Positions 1-8,683 of a DNA stretch of 64,000 nt are shown here, piece by piece; position 1 is the stretch's first letter, and every line of letters starts with the position of its first letter. The notes below the pieces were generated by a model. The model did no database searches, was not told the origin of the DNA, and saw only the letters and a list, made by a program, of their open reading frames with translations. Location of the stretch: positions 496,001-560,000 of the forward strand of contig NZ_FMCQ01000004.1 of NCBI RefSeq assembly GCF_900091605.1, read 5' to 3'. The position numbers and the translations under genes were made by a program. The DNA is from Micromonospora tulbaghiae (GTDB lineage: Bacteria > Actinomycetota > Actinomycetes > Mycobacteriales > Micromonosporaceae).

Positions 1-139
1 CCTCGACGTCGACTCGCTCTCCATGGTCGAGGTCGTGGTGGCGGCCGAGGAGAAGTTCGGCGTCAAGATCCCGGACAACGAGGTGCAGAACCTCAAGACC
101 GTCGGGGACGCGGTCAGCTACATCGAGGCGCAGTCCTGA
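1..139 (+). CDS. acpP: Acyl carrier protein, 3' part
   Basis: This is the C-terminal part of an acyl carrier protein, the cytosolic carrier of growing fatty acyl chains; the 5' end lies outside the window. Translation from base 2 begins LDVDSLSMVEVVVAAEEKFG, which contains the D-S-L motif whose serine receives the 4'-phosphopantetheine arm, followed by the acidic helix typical of ACPs. The stop at 137-139 lies two bases before the fabF start, so the two genes are certainly co-transcribed, as in the usual actinobacterial fabD-fabH-acpP-fabF operon. A polyketide carrier protein is the alternative, but the linkage to a housekeeping-length FabF favours fatty acid synthesis. Confidence 0.93.
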   Translation, partial: LDVDSLSMVEVVVAAEEKFGVKIPDNEVQNLKTVGDAVSYIEAQS

Positions 140-141
140 TC

Positions 142-1368
142 ATGAGTCGTCCCGACGTCGTCGTCACCGGGCTCGGCGCGACGACCCCGCTCGGCGGGGA
201 CGTCGCGTCGACCTGGGACGCCATGCTCGCCGGCCGCTCCGGGGTGAGTGCGCTCACCCAGGAGTGGGCCGCGCAACTGCCCGTCCGGATCGCCGCCGAG
301 CTGGCGGTCGACCCGTCCGAGGTGCTGGACCGGGTGAAGCTGCGCCGGCTGGACCGCTCGGAGGCGATCGCCATCATCGCCGCCCGGCAGGCGTGGGCCG
401 ACGCCGGTCTGGACGAGGCCGGGCCGGACCCGGAGCGGCTGGCGGTCAGCGTCGGCTCGGGCATCGGCGGCGCCACCACCCTGCTCGCCCAGGACGACAT
501 CCTGGAGGCGTCCGGACCGCGGCGGGTCTCCCCGCACACCATCCCGATGCTGATGCCGAACGGCCCGGCCGCCTGGGTCGGTCTGGAGCTGGGCGCCAAG
601 GCCGGCGTGCACACGGTGGCCAGCGCCTGCGCGACCGGCGCGGAGGCGATCGCGCTGGGGCTGGACATCATCCGCGCCGGCCGGGCCGACGTGGTGGTGG
701 CCGGCGGCACCGAGGCGGTCATCCACCCGCTGCCGATCGCCGGCTTCAGCTCGATGCGGGCCATGTCGACCCGCAACGACGAGCCGGAGCGGGCCTCCCG
801 GCCGTGGGACTCCGGCCGCGACGGCTTCGTGCTCGGTGAGGGCGCGGGCGTGGTGATCCTGGAGCGCGCCGACCACGCCGCCGCCCGGGGCGCCCGGGTG
901 TACGCGCGCCTGGCCGGCGCGGGGATCACCTCCGACGCGTACGACATCGTGCAGCCGCACGCCGAGGGCGAGGGCGCGATCCGGGCCATCGCCCGGGCGG
1001 TCGCCGACGCGGACGTGGCCCGTACCGACATCGTGCACGTCAACGCGCACGCCACCTCCACCCCGGTCGGGGACATGCTGGAGATCGGCGCGCTGCGTCA
1101 GGCGGTCGGCGACCACCCGGTGCTCACCGCCACGAAGTCGATGACCGGGCACCTGCTCGGCGCGGCCGGCGCGCTGGAGTCGATCGCCACCATCCTGGCC
1201 ATCCGGGACGGCGTGATCCCGCCGACGATCAACCTGGACGACCCGGACGAGGGCCTGACCCTGGACGTGGCCGCGCACAAGGCGCGTCACATGGAGATCC
1301 CGGCGGCGCTGAACAACGCGTTCGGCTTCGGCGGGCACAACGTGGCGCTGGTCTTCACCCGCCCCTGA
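142..1368 (+). CDS. fabF: 3-oxoacyl-ACP synthase II
   Basis: Beta-ketoacyl-ACP synthase of the KAS II type, 408 residues, the normal family length. It condenses malonyl-ACP with acyl-ACP to elongate fatty acids. The catalytic Cys-His-His triad is visible: Cys163 in ASACATGAEA, His303 in NAHATST and His337 in TGHLLGAAG, with the conserved lysine at 332. The glycine-rich end (FGFGGHN) is also intact. The ATG at 142 follows the acpP stop by two bases, implying translational coupling. A strong hairpin follows the stop, so this is the last gene of the operon. Confidence 0.95.
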   Translation: MSRPDVVVTGLGATTPLGGDVASTWDAMLAGRSGVSALTQEWAAQLPVRIAAELAVDPSEVLDRVKLRRLDRSEAIAIIAARQAWADAGLDEAGPDPERLAVSVGSGIGGATTLLAQDDILEASGPRRVSPHTIPMLMPNGPAAWVGLELGAKAGVHTVASACATGAEAIALGLDIIRAGRADVVVAGGTEAVIHPLPIAGFSSMRAMSTRNDEPERASRPWDSGRDGFVLGEGAGVVILERADHAAARGARVYARLAGAGITSDAYDIVQPHAEGEGAIRAIARAVADADVARTDIVHVNAHATSTPVGDMLEIGALRQAVGDHPVLTATKSMTGHLLGAAGALESIATILAIRDGVIPPTINLDDPDEGLTLDVAAHKARHMEIPAALNNAFGFGGHNVALVFTRP

Positions 1369-1380
1369 GCGGACGTGCGA

Positions 1381-1412
1381 AAGGGCCCCTTCTCCGTCGA
1401 GAAGGGGCCCTT
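1381..1412. terminator. Rho-independent-like terminator after fabF
   Basis: A perfect 14-bp inverted repeat (arms 1381-1394 and 1399-1412, AAGGGCCCCTTCTC and its complement) encloses the four-base loop CGTC. It begins about 12 bases after the fabF stop and just downstream of the minus-strand gene ending at 1422, so it can serve both convergent genes. There is no long T run, which is usual for high-GC actinobacteria. Confidence 0.85.
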
Positions 1413-1421
1413 CCCTATCTC

Positions 1422-1643
1422 TCAGCCGCGATTGCGGGGGTGCTGCCGGGCGGTCCGCTCGTTGCCCCGCCGGTAGTTGCCGGTCCACCGGGCCATGGTC
1501 AGCTGCGGGTCGTCGCCGACCTCGGCCAGGAACTGCGCGGCCCGGCCGCCGCGCAACGTGCCGGCGACCCGGCCGTGATGCGTGATGACCACCGTGCCGT
1601 CGGCGCGCTCGACGTAGCGGAAACCCTGTGCTGCCTCTCCCAT
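1422..1643 (-). CDS. Small conserved hypothetical protein
   Basis: A 73-residue soluble protein that I do not recognise as a named family. The sequence reads MGEAAQGFRYVERADGTVVI and then HHGRVAGTLRGGRAAQFLAE, giving a compact beta-rich start, an Arg/Gly loop and a short helix, with a basic C-terminus. The ATG at 1643 is preferred over the GTG nine bases upstream because AGGGTGG sits six bases before it. Codon use is typical of the genome. It converges on fabF across the shared hairpin. Confidence 0.6.
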   Translation of the reverse strand: MGEAAQGFRYVERADGTVVITHHGRVAGTLRGGRAAQFLAEVGDDPQLTMARWTGNYRRGNERTARQHPRNRG

Positions 1644-1713
1644 GGGCGCCACCCTGCCAGCCGGGGCCGCCCGGACGCACCCCGGTTTCGGCGCGGCCGG
1701 GCGGGCGGCCGGG

Positions 1714-3447
1714 TCAGGTGCGGCAGGTGGTGGCCGGCAGGCCGGAGACCGGCACCGGGGAGCGCCCGGCCGGGCGGGCCTTGCCGGCGAGCACCGCCGC
1801 GAGCCCGGCCATCGAGGCGCGGGTGGACGAGTAGGTCGCCATCAGCGTCGGGGACTTCGCCCCGGACAGCACGTACGGCATGTCCATCGCCACCGTCACG
1901 GCGGCGTCCGCGCGCAGGTCCTTCGCGCCGTCGCCGTACCCGACCAGGTGCACCACCGTGCCACCGGAGGGCACCACCTTGACCCCGGCCGCGGTGAGCG
2001 CCTCGGTCAGCAGCTTGCGGGTGCGCTCCCGGCCGCCGGAGGAGGTCACGCTCACCGGTCCGCTCACCGCGCCCCCGCACTTGCCGCGCAGCACCGTCAC
2101 GGCGGCGGTGGCCAGGTCGTCGGCGGCCTTGCGGTGTGCCGCGCCGTCGAGCGTGGACAGCGCGGGCGCGTCCCGCCCGGCCAGCCGGAACTTCATGGTC
2201 AGCACCCGGGTGACCGCCTCGACCAGGCGGGCGCGGGGCAGCGAGCCGTCCTTGAGCGCGGCGAGCAGCCCGTCGTACGCCTGCTTGACGTTCGGGGTCA
2301 TCAGGATGAGGTCGTTGCCGGCGTTGAGCGCGCGCACGGCTGCCTCGCCCGGCGACCACTTCTTCGCCGGGGCCATGTTCATCCCGTCGGTGATCACCAC
2401 ACCTTGGAAGCCCATCTGGCCGCGCAGCACGTCGGTGAGCAGCTTGCGGGAGAACGTCGCGGGGGTGCCCGGATCGACGGCCTTGACGTCCAGGTGGGCC
2501 GACATCACCGCCATGGCCCCGGCCCCGATCCCGGCCCGGAACGGCGGGAACGCGAGGCGGTCCAGTTCGGCGCGGGACTGCTTGATCACCGGCAGTTCGG
2601 TGTGCGAGTCCTCGGCGCTCAACCCGTGCCCGGGGAAGTGCTTGACCGCGGCGCCGACGCCCTCCGCCTGCAGGCCGCGTACCGCGCCCGCCACCTGCGG
2701 GGACGCGGTCGCCGGGTCGGCGCCGAAGGAGCGGGAGCCGATCACCGTGCTGCGGGCCGCCAGCACGTCGGCGACCGGGGCGAAGTCGAGGTTGATGCCC
2801 ATCGCGGCCAGCTCGGCCCCGGCGGCACGCCAGGCGGCCTCGGTCAGCGCCGGGTTCCCGGCGGCGCCGGCGGCGAGCGGGCTGGGCAGCAGCGTCACCC
2901 CGTCGGTGATCCGGGTGACCACGCCGTACTCCTGGTCGGTGCCGATCAGGAAGGGCGCGCCGCCGGCGGGCAGCTTGCCGGCGGCGGCGCGCAGCCCGTC
3001 GGTCAGCGCACGGACCTGCTTGGGGTTGTCCACGTTCGTGGTGGCCTGGTTGCCCGAGGTCGGGTCGTCGGCGCTGAAGCCGACCAGGATCAGCCCGCCG
3101 AGCCGGTACTTCGCCACCATCTCGGCGGGGGTGTCGACCCCGGCGAGCGCCCGGTTCCCGGCCGCCGACCCGGCCGAGACCTCGGTGGCCGAGCTGCCGT
3201 ACGCGTACGGCATCAGCACCTGCCCGACCAGGTCCTCGTCGCTCAGCGTGCCGGCGAGCGCGGTGGCCCGGGCGGCCGGATCGGCGGCCGGCGGGTCACT
3301 CGGCGCGGGCCCGGCCGACGACGGCGCCGGACTCGACGGGGCGGGCCGGGGCCGGTCCGGCCCGTCCGAGCACCCGGAGACGAGCAGCGCGGTCAGTGCG
3401 GCGAGCGCGACGGCGGAGCGCCGCGGGGAAATCGACACGCGGCCCAC
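1714..3447 (-). CDS. GH3 beta-N-acetylhexosaminidase-like lipoprotein
   Basis: Glycoside hydrolase family 3 protein of the NagZ-like type, 577 residues, expected to act outside the cell on peptidoglycan-type N-acetylglucosaminides. The N-terminus is a lipoprotein signal with lipobox LVSGC (Cys26), followed by a Pro/Ser/Ala-rich linker to about residue 60. The catalytic domain carries KHFPGHG (269-275), the Asp-Ser-His dyad motif at 280-282 and a candidate nucleophile Asp354 in VITDGMNM. A C-terminal region of about 170 residues resembles the extra GH3 C-terminal domain. The start is a GTG; a second GTG nine bases downstream is also possible. Substrate assignment is by family, not proven. Confidence 0.88.
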   Translation of the reverse strand: MGRVSISPRRSAVALAALTALLVSGCSDGPDRPRPAPSSPAPSSAGPAPSDPPAADPAARATALAGTLSDEDLVGQVLMPYAYGSSATEVSAGSAAGNRALAGVDTPAEMVAKYRLGGLILVGFSADDPTSGNQATTNVDNPKQVRALTDGLRAAAGKLPAGGAPFLIGTDQEYGVVTRITDGVTLLPSPLAAGAAGNPALTEAAWRAAGAELAAMGINLDFAPVADVLAARSTVIGSRSFGADPATASPQVAGAVRGLQAEGVGAAVKHFPGHGLSAEDSHTELPVIKQSRAELDRLAFPPFRAGIGAGAMAVMSAHLDVKAVDPGTPATFSRKLLTDVLRGQMGFQGVVITDGMNMAPAKKWSPGEAAVRALNAGNDLILMTPNVKQAYDGLLAALKDGSLPRARLVEAVTRVLTMKFRLAGRDAPALSTLDGAAHRKAADDLATAAVTVLRGKCGGAVSGPVSVTSSGGRERTRKLLTEALTAAGVKVVPSGGTVVHLVGYGDGAKDLRADAAVTVAMDMPYVLSGAKSPTLMATYSSTRASMAGLAAVLAGKARPAGRSPVPVSGLPATTCRT

Positions 3448-3471
3448 CGTATCGGGGCAACTCGGCCGCCG

Positions 3472-3963
3472 TCACCCGACCCGGGTGAGCAGCGTCACCG
3501 GCGCGCCGTCCCCGGCGTACCGGTAGGGCTCCAGTTCGGCGTCCCAGGCGGTGCCGAGCGCCTTGTCCAGGGCGTGGGCCAGCGCCTCCGGGCTGCGCGC
3601 GGCGGCCATCAGGCTGCGGAGCCGGTCCTCGCCGAGCTGGATGTCGCCGGCCGCGCCGACCGCGGCGCGGAACAGGCCGCGGCCCGGTACGTACATGAAG
3701 CGCTCGCCGTCGACGCCGGGACTGGGTTCCTCGGTGACCTCGAAACGGATCATGGGCCACTGCCGGAGGGCAGCGGCCAGCTCCGCGCCGGTCCCCGGGC
3801 TGCCGGTCCAGCCGCACTCGGCGCGACGGGCGCCCGGATCGGCGGGCTGCGCCGTCCAGTGCAGGTTGACCGGCGCGGCGAGGACGCGCGCGATCGCCCA
3901 CTCGACGTGCGAGCACACGGCGAGCGGGGTCGAGTGGACGTATACGACGCCACGCGTTGGCAC
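3472..3963 (-). CDS. DUF3145 family protein
   Basis: A 163-residue cytosolic protein matching the actinobacterial DUF3145 family, recognised from its opening PTRGVVYVHSTPLAVCSHVE and the conserved RFEVTEEPSPGVDGERFMYV-type centre. Its function is unknown. The GTG at 3963 is chosen because GGGAGG lies five bases upstream and because the family motif starts there; the open frame continues far upstream to 4203 but that part is non-homologous. It lies 24 bases upstream of the GH3 lipoprotein gene on the same strand, so the two are probably one operon. Confidence 0.87.
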   Translation of the reverse strand: MPTRGVVYVHSTPLAVCSHVEWAIARVLAAPVNLHWTAQPADPGARRAECGWTGSPGTGAELAAALRQWPMIRFEVTEEPSPGVDGERFMYVPGRGLFRAAVGAAGDIQLGEDRLRSLMAAARSPEALAHALDKALGTAWDAELEPYRYAGDGAPVTLLTRVG

Positions 3964-4291
3964 GGTGACCTCCCGGTGAGCCGAGGTGCGTCTTCCCCTA
4001 CGACCTCGTCCTACCGAGTGGTACCTGGCACACATGATGACTCTTGTGACTGGTGGTGCGCCAGCGAATCGGAAAATTCGCCGGGCCGCGGGGCGGGAAA
4101 TACCCGGGTGGTGGACCCGGTTATGCCCTCTGACGCCGCGACGACCAGCCAGGTGTCGTGGTCGTGTACAGTTCTCTGGGCGGTTCTCTGTGCCGCCGTA
4201 CATCTTCGCGGGCCGGCGCCCACCCGGGCGTCACTCGCACAGCCCCCGGACGGCCTTCCGTCCCCACCGTACGTCTGCAAGGAGTACCTCC

Positions 4292-4621
4292 GTGGCGAGC
4301 AACACCTCTAAGACCGCGCGCGCGTCCGTCCGGGCCGGCCAGGCTGGCCAGGGTGGCGCCCTCAGCGTGCTGGGCGAGTTCAAGTACCTGATCCCGCTCA
4401 ACGGCGGCAAGCACGCCTACGTGCGTAACCTGACCAACGGCAAGACCGCGCACCTGCGCACCGACTCCGACGCCTTCGTCGAGGAGATCCGGGTGCTGGC
4501 CGCCGCCGGCCACGCCGCCAAGATCCGCGCCGAGATCAACGGCCTGGCCGCGTCCTACCCGGACCACGGCTGGGACGCCACCGAGAAGCGCCTGGTCGAG
4601 GCCGGCGTCTTCGAGGGCTGA
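4292..4621 (+). CDS. Small conserved actinobacterial protein
   Basis: A 109-residue soluble protein of unknown function. An Ala/Ser/Thr-rich N-terminus of about 25 residues precedes a compact domain containing GEFKYLIPLNGGKHAYVRNL and a C-terminal helical part ending in VEAGVFEG. The GTG start at 4292 is well supported: AAGGAG lies at 4279-4284, seven bases upstream. A possible -10 box TACAGT occurs at 4167-4172, suggesting a leader of roughly 110 bases. It has its own promoter region, divergent from the DUF3145 gene. The conserved look suggests a real gene, but I cannot assign a role. Confidence 0.8.
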   Translation: MASNTSKTARASVRAGQAGQGGALSVLGEFKYLIPLNGGKHAYVRNLTNGKTAHLRTDSDAFVEEIRVLAAAGHAAKIRAEINGLAASYPDHGWDATEKRLVEAGVFEG

Positions 4622-4658
4622 GCGCCCTCACCCGCACCACCGCGACCGCCTGCCGGGA

Positions 4659-5306
4659 TCACCCCGGCGGGCGGTTTCGCGTCTGCTCCTGCGGCAGCAG
4701 TGTGACCTCGCCCGTGGCCAGGTCGTAGAGCGCGCCCTCCACAGCGATTTCACCGGCCTCCACCGGCCCGGCCAGCCGGTCGTCGGAGCGCAGCGCGGCC
4801 ACGGTGCGCCGGACGTGGCGGCGGATCGCCAGCGGGTGCGCGTCCGGGTCGTCCACCCCGACGTCGATGACCGCCGGGGCGATCCGGTCCACCACGTACG
4901 CCAGGTCCCCGCCGGGGCGCCGCCCGGTGCGCAGCGCCTCGACCGTCGAGCCGACCGCGCCGCAGCGCTCGTGGCCCAGCACCATCACCAGGCGTACGCC
5001 GAGCTGCTCCACCACGTACTCGATCGAGCCCCGGACGGCCCGGTCCAGCACGTGCCCGCCGGTACGGATCACGCAGATCGAACCGAACGTCTGGTCGAAG
5101 ATCGCCTCCAACGGCACGCGGGAGTCGATACAGCCCAGCACCACCGCGTACGGCTGCTGGTCGCCGGAGGCCACCGCCGCGGCGGCGGTGACGTCGTGCC
5201 CGTGCACCGGCTGCCCGCTGACGAAGCGGCGGTTGCCGGCAAGCAGCTCGGACAGCGCGGCGCGCGGGCTGCGGGCGGTGGACGGCATACCTCCCAGCCT
5301 GGTCAC
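4659..5306 (-). CDS. Beta-class carbonic anhydrase
   Basis: Zinc enzyme interconverting CO2 and bicarbonate, 215 residues from a GTG start. The zinc ligands and catalytic pair of beta carbonic anhydrases are all present: Cys59, Asp61 and Arg63 in CIDSR, then His112 and Cys115 in GHERCGA. The GGHV motif (83-86) is conserved. An ATG at 5288 is an alternative start, although a GGGAGG sequence is only one base away from it. The gene stands alone, convergent with the preceding small gene and divergent from the hydrolase at 5437. Confidence 0.93.
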   Translation of the reverse strand: MTRLGGMPSTARSPRAALSELLAGNRRFVSGQPVHGHDVTAAAAVASGDQQPYAVVLGCIDSRVPLEAIFDQTFGSICVIRTGGHVLDRAVRGSIEYVVEQLGVRLVMVLGHERCGAVGSTVEALRTGRRPGGDLAYVVDRIAPAVIDVGVDDPDAHPLAIRRHVRRTVAALRSDDRLAGPVEAGEIAVEGALYDLATGEVTLLPQEQTRNRPPG

Positions 5307-5436
5307 CGATCCGACGCCGTGGGGCCGGACGGGAATCTTCTCTCCGGGCCGGTTGCCGTGGTCTCATGGCGGGTAACGCCGGTGTCACCGCCGGGTCATC
5401 CGGTGGACACACATCGGCGGGCCCGGGAGGTGGACG

Positions 5437-6351
5437 ATGCCGGACCTGGAACTGCGGCTTCCGGACGACGTACGTCTGCACGTCACGGTCACCGGGCCGC
5501 TCGACGCCGAGGTCACCGCAGTCCTGCTGCACGGCTGGACGCTCGACGGGCGCAGCTGGCACCGCCAGGTCGCGCAGCTGCGGGAGCGCTTCGGCGGCCG
5601 GGTCCGGGTGGTCACCTACGACGCGCGCGGCCACGGCCGGTCGAGCTGCCTGTCGCTGCGCGACGCCACCCTCGCCCAGCTCGGCGACGACCTCGCGGCG
5701 GTGATCGACGAGATCGTCCCGTCCGGTCCGGTCGTCCTGGTCGGGCACTCGATGGGCGGGATGACGGTGATGGAGTACGCCCACCGCCACCCCGACCGGT
5801 TCGCCGCGCGTACCGCCGGTCTGGTCTTCGTCTCCACCACCGCGGAGGGGCACACGCACACCGCGTACGGCCTCTCCCCCCGGATCACCCGGCTGATCCG
5901 CCTGGCCGAGACCACCGGCGCCGGTGTGCTGGCCCGGTGCGGCGGCTGGCGGCCCCCGCACGCGCTGCTGCGCGCGCTGCGCCCGAGCATCCGCTGGATG
6001 CTGTTCGGCGACCGCTGCGACCCGGCGGACATCCGGCTCGTCACCTCGGCGGTGGCCCGGGCCACGCTGCGCTCGATCGGCGGTTTCCGCGCCTCGATCG
6101 GCGCCCAGCACCGGCTGGAGACGCTCGCCGCGCTCGGCGGGCTGCCGGCTGCCGCGCTGGTCGGGGACCGGGACCGGCTCACCCCGCCGCCCTGCGCCGA
6201 GTCGATCGCGGCGGCGCTGCCCACCACGGAACTGACCGTGTGCCCGGGCGCCGGGCACATGCTCATGATGGAGCGCCCCGACGAGGTGAACGCCGCCCTC
6301 TCCGGCGTGCTGGACCGGGTGCTGGCCGGCCGCCCCGCGACCCGCATCTGA
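5437..6351 (+). CDS. Alpha/beta hydrolase
   Basis: A 304-residue alpha/beta-fold hydrolase. The oxyanion segment LLHGWTLDG (30-38) precedes the nucleophile elbow GHSMGG with Ser105; the acid is probably in ALVGDRDRL and the histidine in GAGHMLMME near the C-terminus. A lid region lies between about residues 150 and 215. No signal peptide is seen, so it is probably cytosolic. The ATG at 5437 follows GGGAGG. Substrate is unknown; esterase, lactonase or a haloperoxidase-like enzyme are possible. Confidence 0.85.
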   Translation: MPDLELRLPDDVRLHVTVTGPLDAEVTAVLLHGWTLDGRSWHRQVAQLRERFGGRVRVVTYDARGHGRSSCLSLRDATLAQLGDDLAAVIDEIVPSGPVVLVGHSMGGMTVMEYAHRHPDRFAARTAGLVFVSTTAEGHTHTAYGLSPRITRLIRLAETTGAGVLARCGGWRPPHALLRALRPSIRWMLFGDRCDPADIRLVTSAVARATLRSIGGFRASIGAQHRLETLAALGGLPAAALVGDRDRLTPPPCAESIAAALPTTELTVCPGAGHMLMMERPDEVNAALSGVLDRVLAGRPATRI

Positions 6352-6474
6352 GCGTCCCCGACCCCGGGCGGCACCGACGTACGCCACGTGCGCGGCATGC
6401 CCCGGCGTGCCGGTTGCCGGCGGCCCGTACCCTCATTCAGCCCGTCGTGCCCTCCGAACACAGGAGCATCCGCG

Positions 6475-8592
6475 TTGACCGACCAGACCACGCTGGACCG
6501 GGAGATCGCCGCCGAGCAGCGCCACCTCGACCGGGTGTACGCCCGGCTGGCCGAACTGCGCCGGTCCGCGGCCGAGGCTGAGCGGGAGGGCTACCGGCTG
6601 GCCCGGGTCGGCAACTTCGGCGCGCTGGTCGAGCGGGATGCGATGGTCTTCCACGCCGCCCAGCGCCGGCACGTGCTGGACGCCGAGCACGAGGGGCTGG
6701 TGTTCGGCCGGCTGGACCTGCGTACCGGGCAGGTGCTGCACGTCGGCCGCCTCGGTGTGCGGGGCGTGGAGGCGGAGACGCTGGTGGTGGACTGGCGGGC
6801 ACCCGCCGCCGCCGCGTTCTACCAGGCCACGCCCGCCGAGCCGCGCGGCGTGGTGCGCCGGCGCACGATCCAGTCCGCCTCGGAGAAGGTCACCCGGATC
6901 GAGGACGACCTGCTGGACCCGGAGGCCGCGCCGCCGGACATGGCGGTGGTCGGTGACGGGGCGCTGCTGGCCACGCTGTCGCGGGCCACCGGCCGGGGCA
7001 TGCGGGACATCGTCGCCACCATCCAGCGCGAGCAGGACGAGGCGATCCGCTCCCCCGGCAACGGCGTCACGATCGTCTCCGGCGGCCCGGGCACCGGCAA
7101 GACGGCGGTGGCGCTGCACCGGGCCGCGTACCTGCTCTACTCCGACCGGGCCCGGTACGCCGGCGGCGGCATCCTGGTGGTCGGCCCGTCCGGCGTGTTC
7201 GTCGAGTACATCGCCTCGGTGCTGCCCTCGCTGGGCGAGGAGACCGCCACGCTGCGCTCGCTCGGCTCACTGTTCCCGGGCCTGTCCGCGTCCCGGACCG
7301 ACCCGCCGGACGTGGCGGCGGTGAAGGGGTCGCTGCGGATGCGCCGGGTGCTGGAACGCGCGGTACGCGACGCGGTGCCGGACTCCCCGGCCGAGCTGCG
7401 CCTGCTCTACCGGGGCGAGCTGCTGCGTCTGGAACGCCCCGCGCTGGACGCGATCCGGGACCGGACGCTGGCCCGGGGCGCGCGCCGCAACGAGGTACGC
7501 CGGGCAGCGTTCGACGCGGTGCTCGCCGCGCTCTACGCGCAGGCCCGCACGCTGCGGGTGGGCCGGCTGCCGGAGCAGCCCGCGTTCGAGGACGAGATCA
7601 TCGAGCGGCCGGAGTTCCGCGAGTTCCTCAAGGCGTGGTGGCCCCGGCTGCACCCGCGGCACGTGCTGGACTGGCTGGCCCGCCCGGACCGGCTTCGCCG
7701 CTACGCCGGGGGGATCCTCTCCTCGGCGGAGGTCCGGCTGCTCGGCGACGCGTACCGGAGCCTCGCGAGCGAAGGGCTGACGGTGGCCGACATCGCGCTG
7801 CTGGACGAGCTGGACGCGCTGCTCGGCAAGCCGGTGCAGCGGGCCCGGCCCAAGCGCGACCCGTACCAGCTCGCCGGTGGCGTGCGCGAGCTGAGCACGT
7901 ACGCCGACCGGCAGCGCGCCGCCCGCGCGGCGGCACGGGAGCGTCCGACCGACTACCGCGACTACGCGCACGTGGTGGTGGACGAGTCGCAGGACGTGTC
8001 GCCGATGCAGTGGCGGATGATCGGCCGGCGCGGGCGGCTGGCGTCCTGGACCGTGGTCGGCGACCCGGCGCAGACCGCCTGGACCGGCGATCCGCAGGAG
8101 CTGGACCGGGCCCGTGACCAGGCGCTGGGCCGGCGCAAGCGGCACCGCTACGAGCTGACCACCAACTACCGCAACTCGGCGGAGATCTTCGCGGTGGCGG
8201 CGGCGGAGATCCGCCGGCTCTACCCGGACCTGCCGCTGCCCGACGCGGTGCGGTCCACCGGTGTGCCGCCGGTCGAGCGCACGCTGCCCGCCGCCGACCT
8301 GCCGGCGGCCACCGTCGAGGCGGCCGAGGCGCTGCTCGCGCAGGTGGAGGGCACGGTCGGTGTGATCACGCCGGTGCCGCGCCGGGACGAGGTGGCCGGC
8401 TGGCTGGGCGCGCTCGGCGCGGGCCGGCTCCAGGTCGTCACCAGCCTTGAGGCCAAGGGCATGGAGTACGACGGCGTGGTGCTGGTGGCGCCGAGCGAGA
8501 TCCGGACCGACCCCGGCTCGGGTGTACGCACGCTCTACGTGGCGCTGTCCCGGGCGACCCAGCGTCTCACCACGCTCGACCCGGTGGGGTGA
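6475..8592 (+). CDS. HelD/HelR-type RNA polymerase recycling ATPase
   Basis: A 705-residue superfamily 1 ATPase related to UvrD but organised like actinobacterial HelD/HelR. It has a long helical N-terminal arm (about 1-60, DREIAAEQRHLDRVYARLAE), an inserted beta domain, Walker A in GGPGTGKTAVALH, Walker B in VVVDESQDVSPMQW, the motif TTNYRNS and a C-terminal motor with LYVALSRATQRL. These proteins remove stalled RNA polymerase from DNA and, in some relatives, protect it from rifamycins. The TTG start at 6475 is favoured by AGGAG eight bases upstream and by homology beginning there. I saw no obvious rifamycin-associated element upstream. Confidence 0.88.
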   Translation: MTDQTTLDREIAAEQRHLDRVYARLAELRRSAAEAEREGYRLARVGNFGALVERDAMVFHAAQRRHVLDAEHEGLVFGRLDLRTGQVLHVGRLGVRGVEAETLVVDWRAPAAAAFYQATPAEPRGVVRRRTIQSASEKVTRIEDDLLDPEAAPPDMAVVGDGALLATLSRATGRGMRDIVATIQREQDEAIRSPGNGVTIVSGGPGTGKTAVALHRAAYLLYSDRARYAGGGILVVGPSGVFVEYIASVLPSLGEETATLRSLGSLFPGLSASRTDPPDVAAVKGSLRMRRVLERAVRDAVPDSPAELRLLYRGELLRLERPALDAIRDRTLARGARRNEVRRAAFDAVLAALYAQARTLRVGRLPEQPAFEDEIIERPEFREFLKAWWPRLHPRHVLDWLARPDRLRRYAGGILSSAEVRLLGDAYRSLASEGLTVADIALLDELDALLGKPVQRARPKRDPYQLAGGVRELSTYADRQRAARAAARERPTDYRDYAHVVVDESQDVSPMQWRMIGRRGRLASWTVVGDPAQTAWTGDPQELDRARDQALGRRKRHRYELTTNYRNSAEIFAVAAAEIRRLYPDLPLPDAVRSTGVPPVERTLPAADLPAATVEAAEALLAQVEGTVGVITPVPRRDEVAGWLGALGAGRLQVVTSLEAKGMEYDGVVLVAPSEIRTDPGSGVRTLYVALSRATQRLTTLDPVG

Positions 8593-8622
8593 GTGGCCCC
8601 GCCGCCACCCGCCGTTCACTTG

Positions 8623-8647
8623 CATACATAGCGATGTGAACATACAT
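8623..8647. promoter_or_regulatory. AT-rich repeat before the metal exporter, possible operator
   Basis: Two copies of CATACAT occur at 8623-8629 and 8641-8647, 18 bases apart, around ACATAGCGATGT, a short dyad. This A/T-rich block stands out from its surroundings and sits about 40 bases before the CDF exporter start, where a metal-responsive ArsR/SmtB or MerR regulator might bind. No regulator gene is adjacent, so the assignment is inference. Confidence 0.4.
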
Positions 8648-8683
8648 TGGGCCGGGCCGGTACGCGGCAGGGAGGGTGTTGGC

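Noticed and set aside
1642..4311. An 889-codon plus-strand open frame across the GH3 and DUF3145 genes
   Set aside because: It lies opposite two genes with clear family motifs and its translation is repetitive Arg/Gly/His sequence.
6352..6474. Rifamycin-associated element before the HelD/HelR gene
   Set aside because: I looked for the known inverted-repeat element in the upstream region and saw no convincing match.
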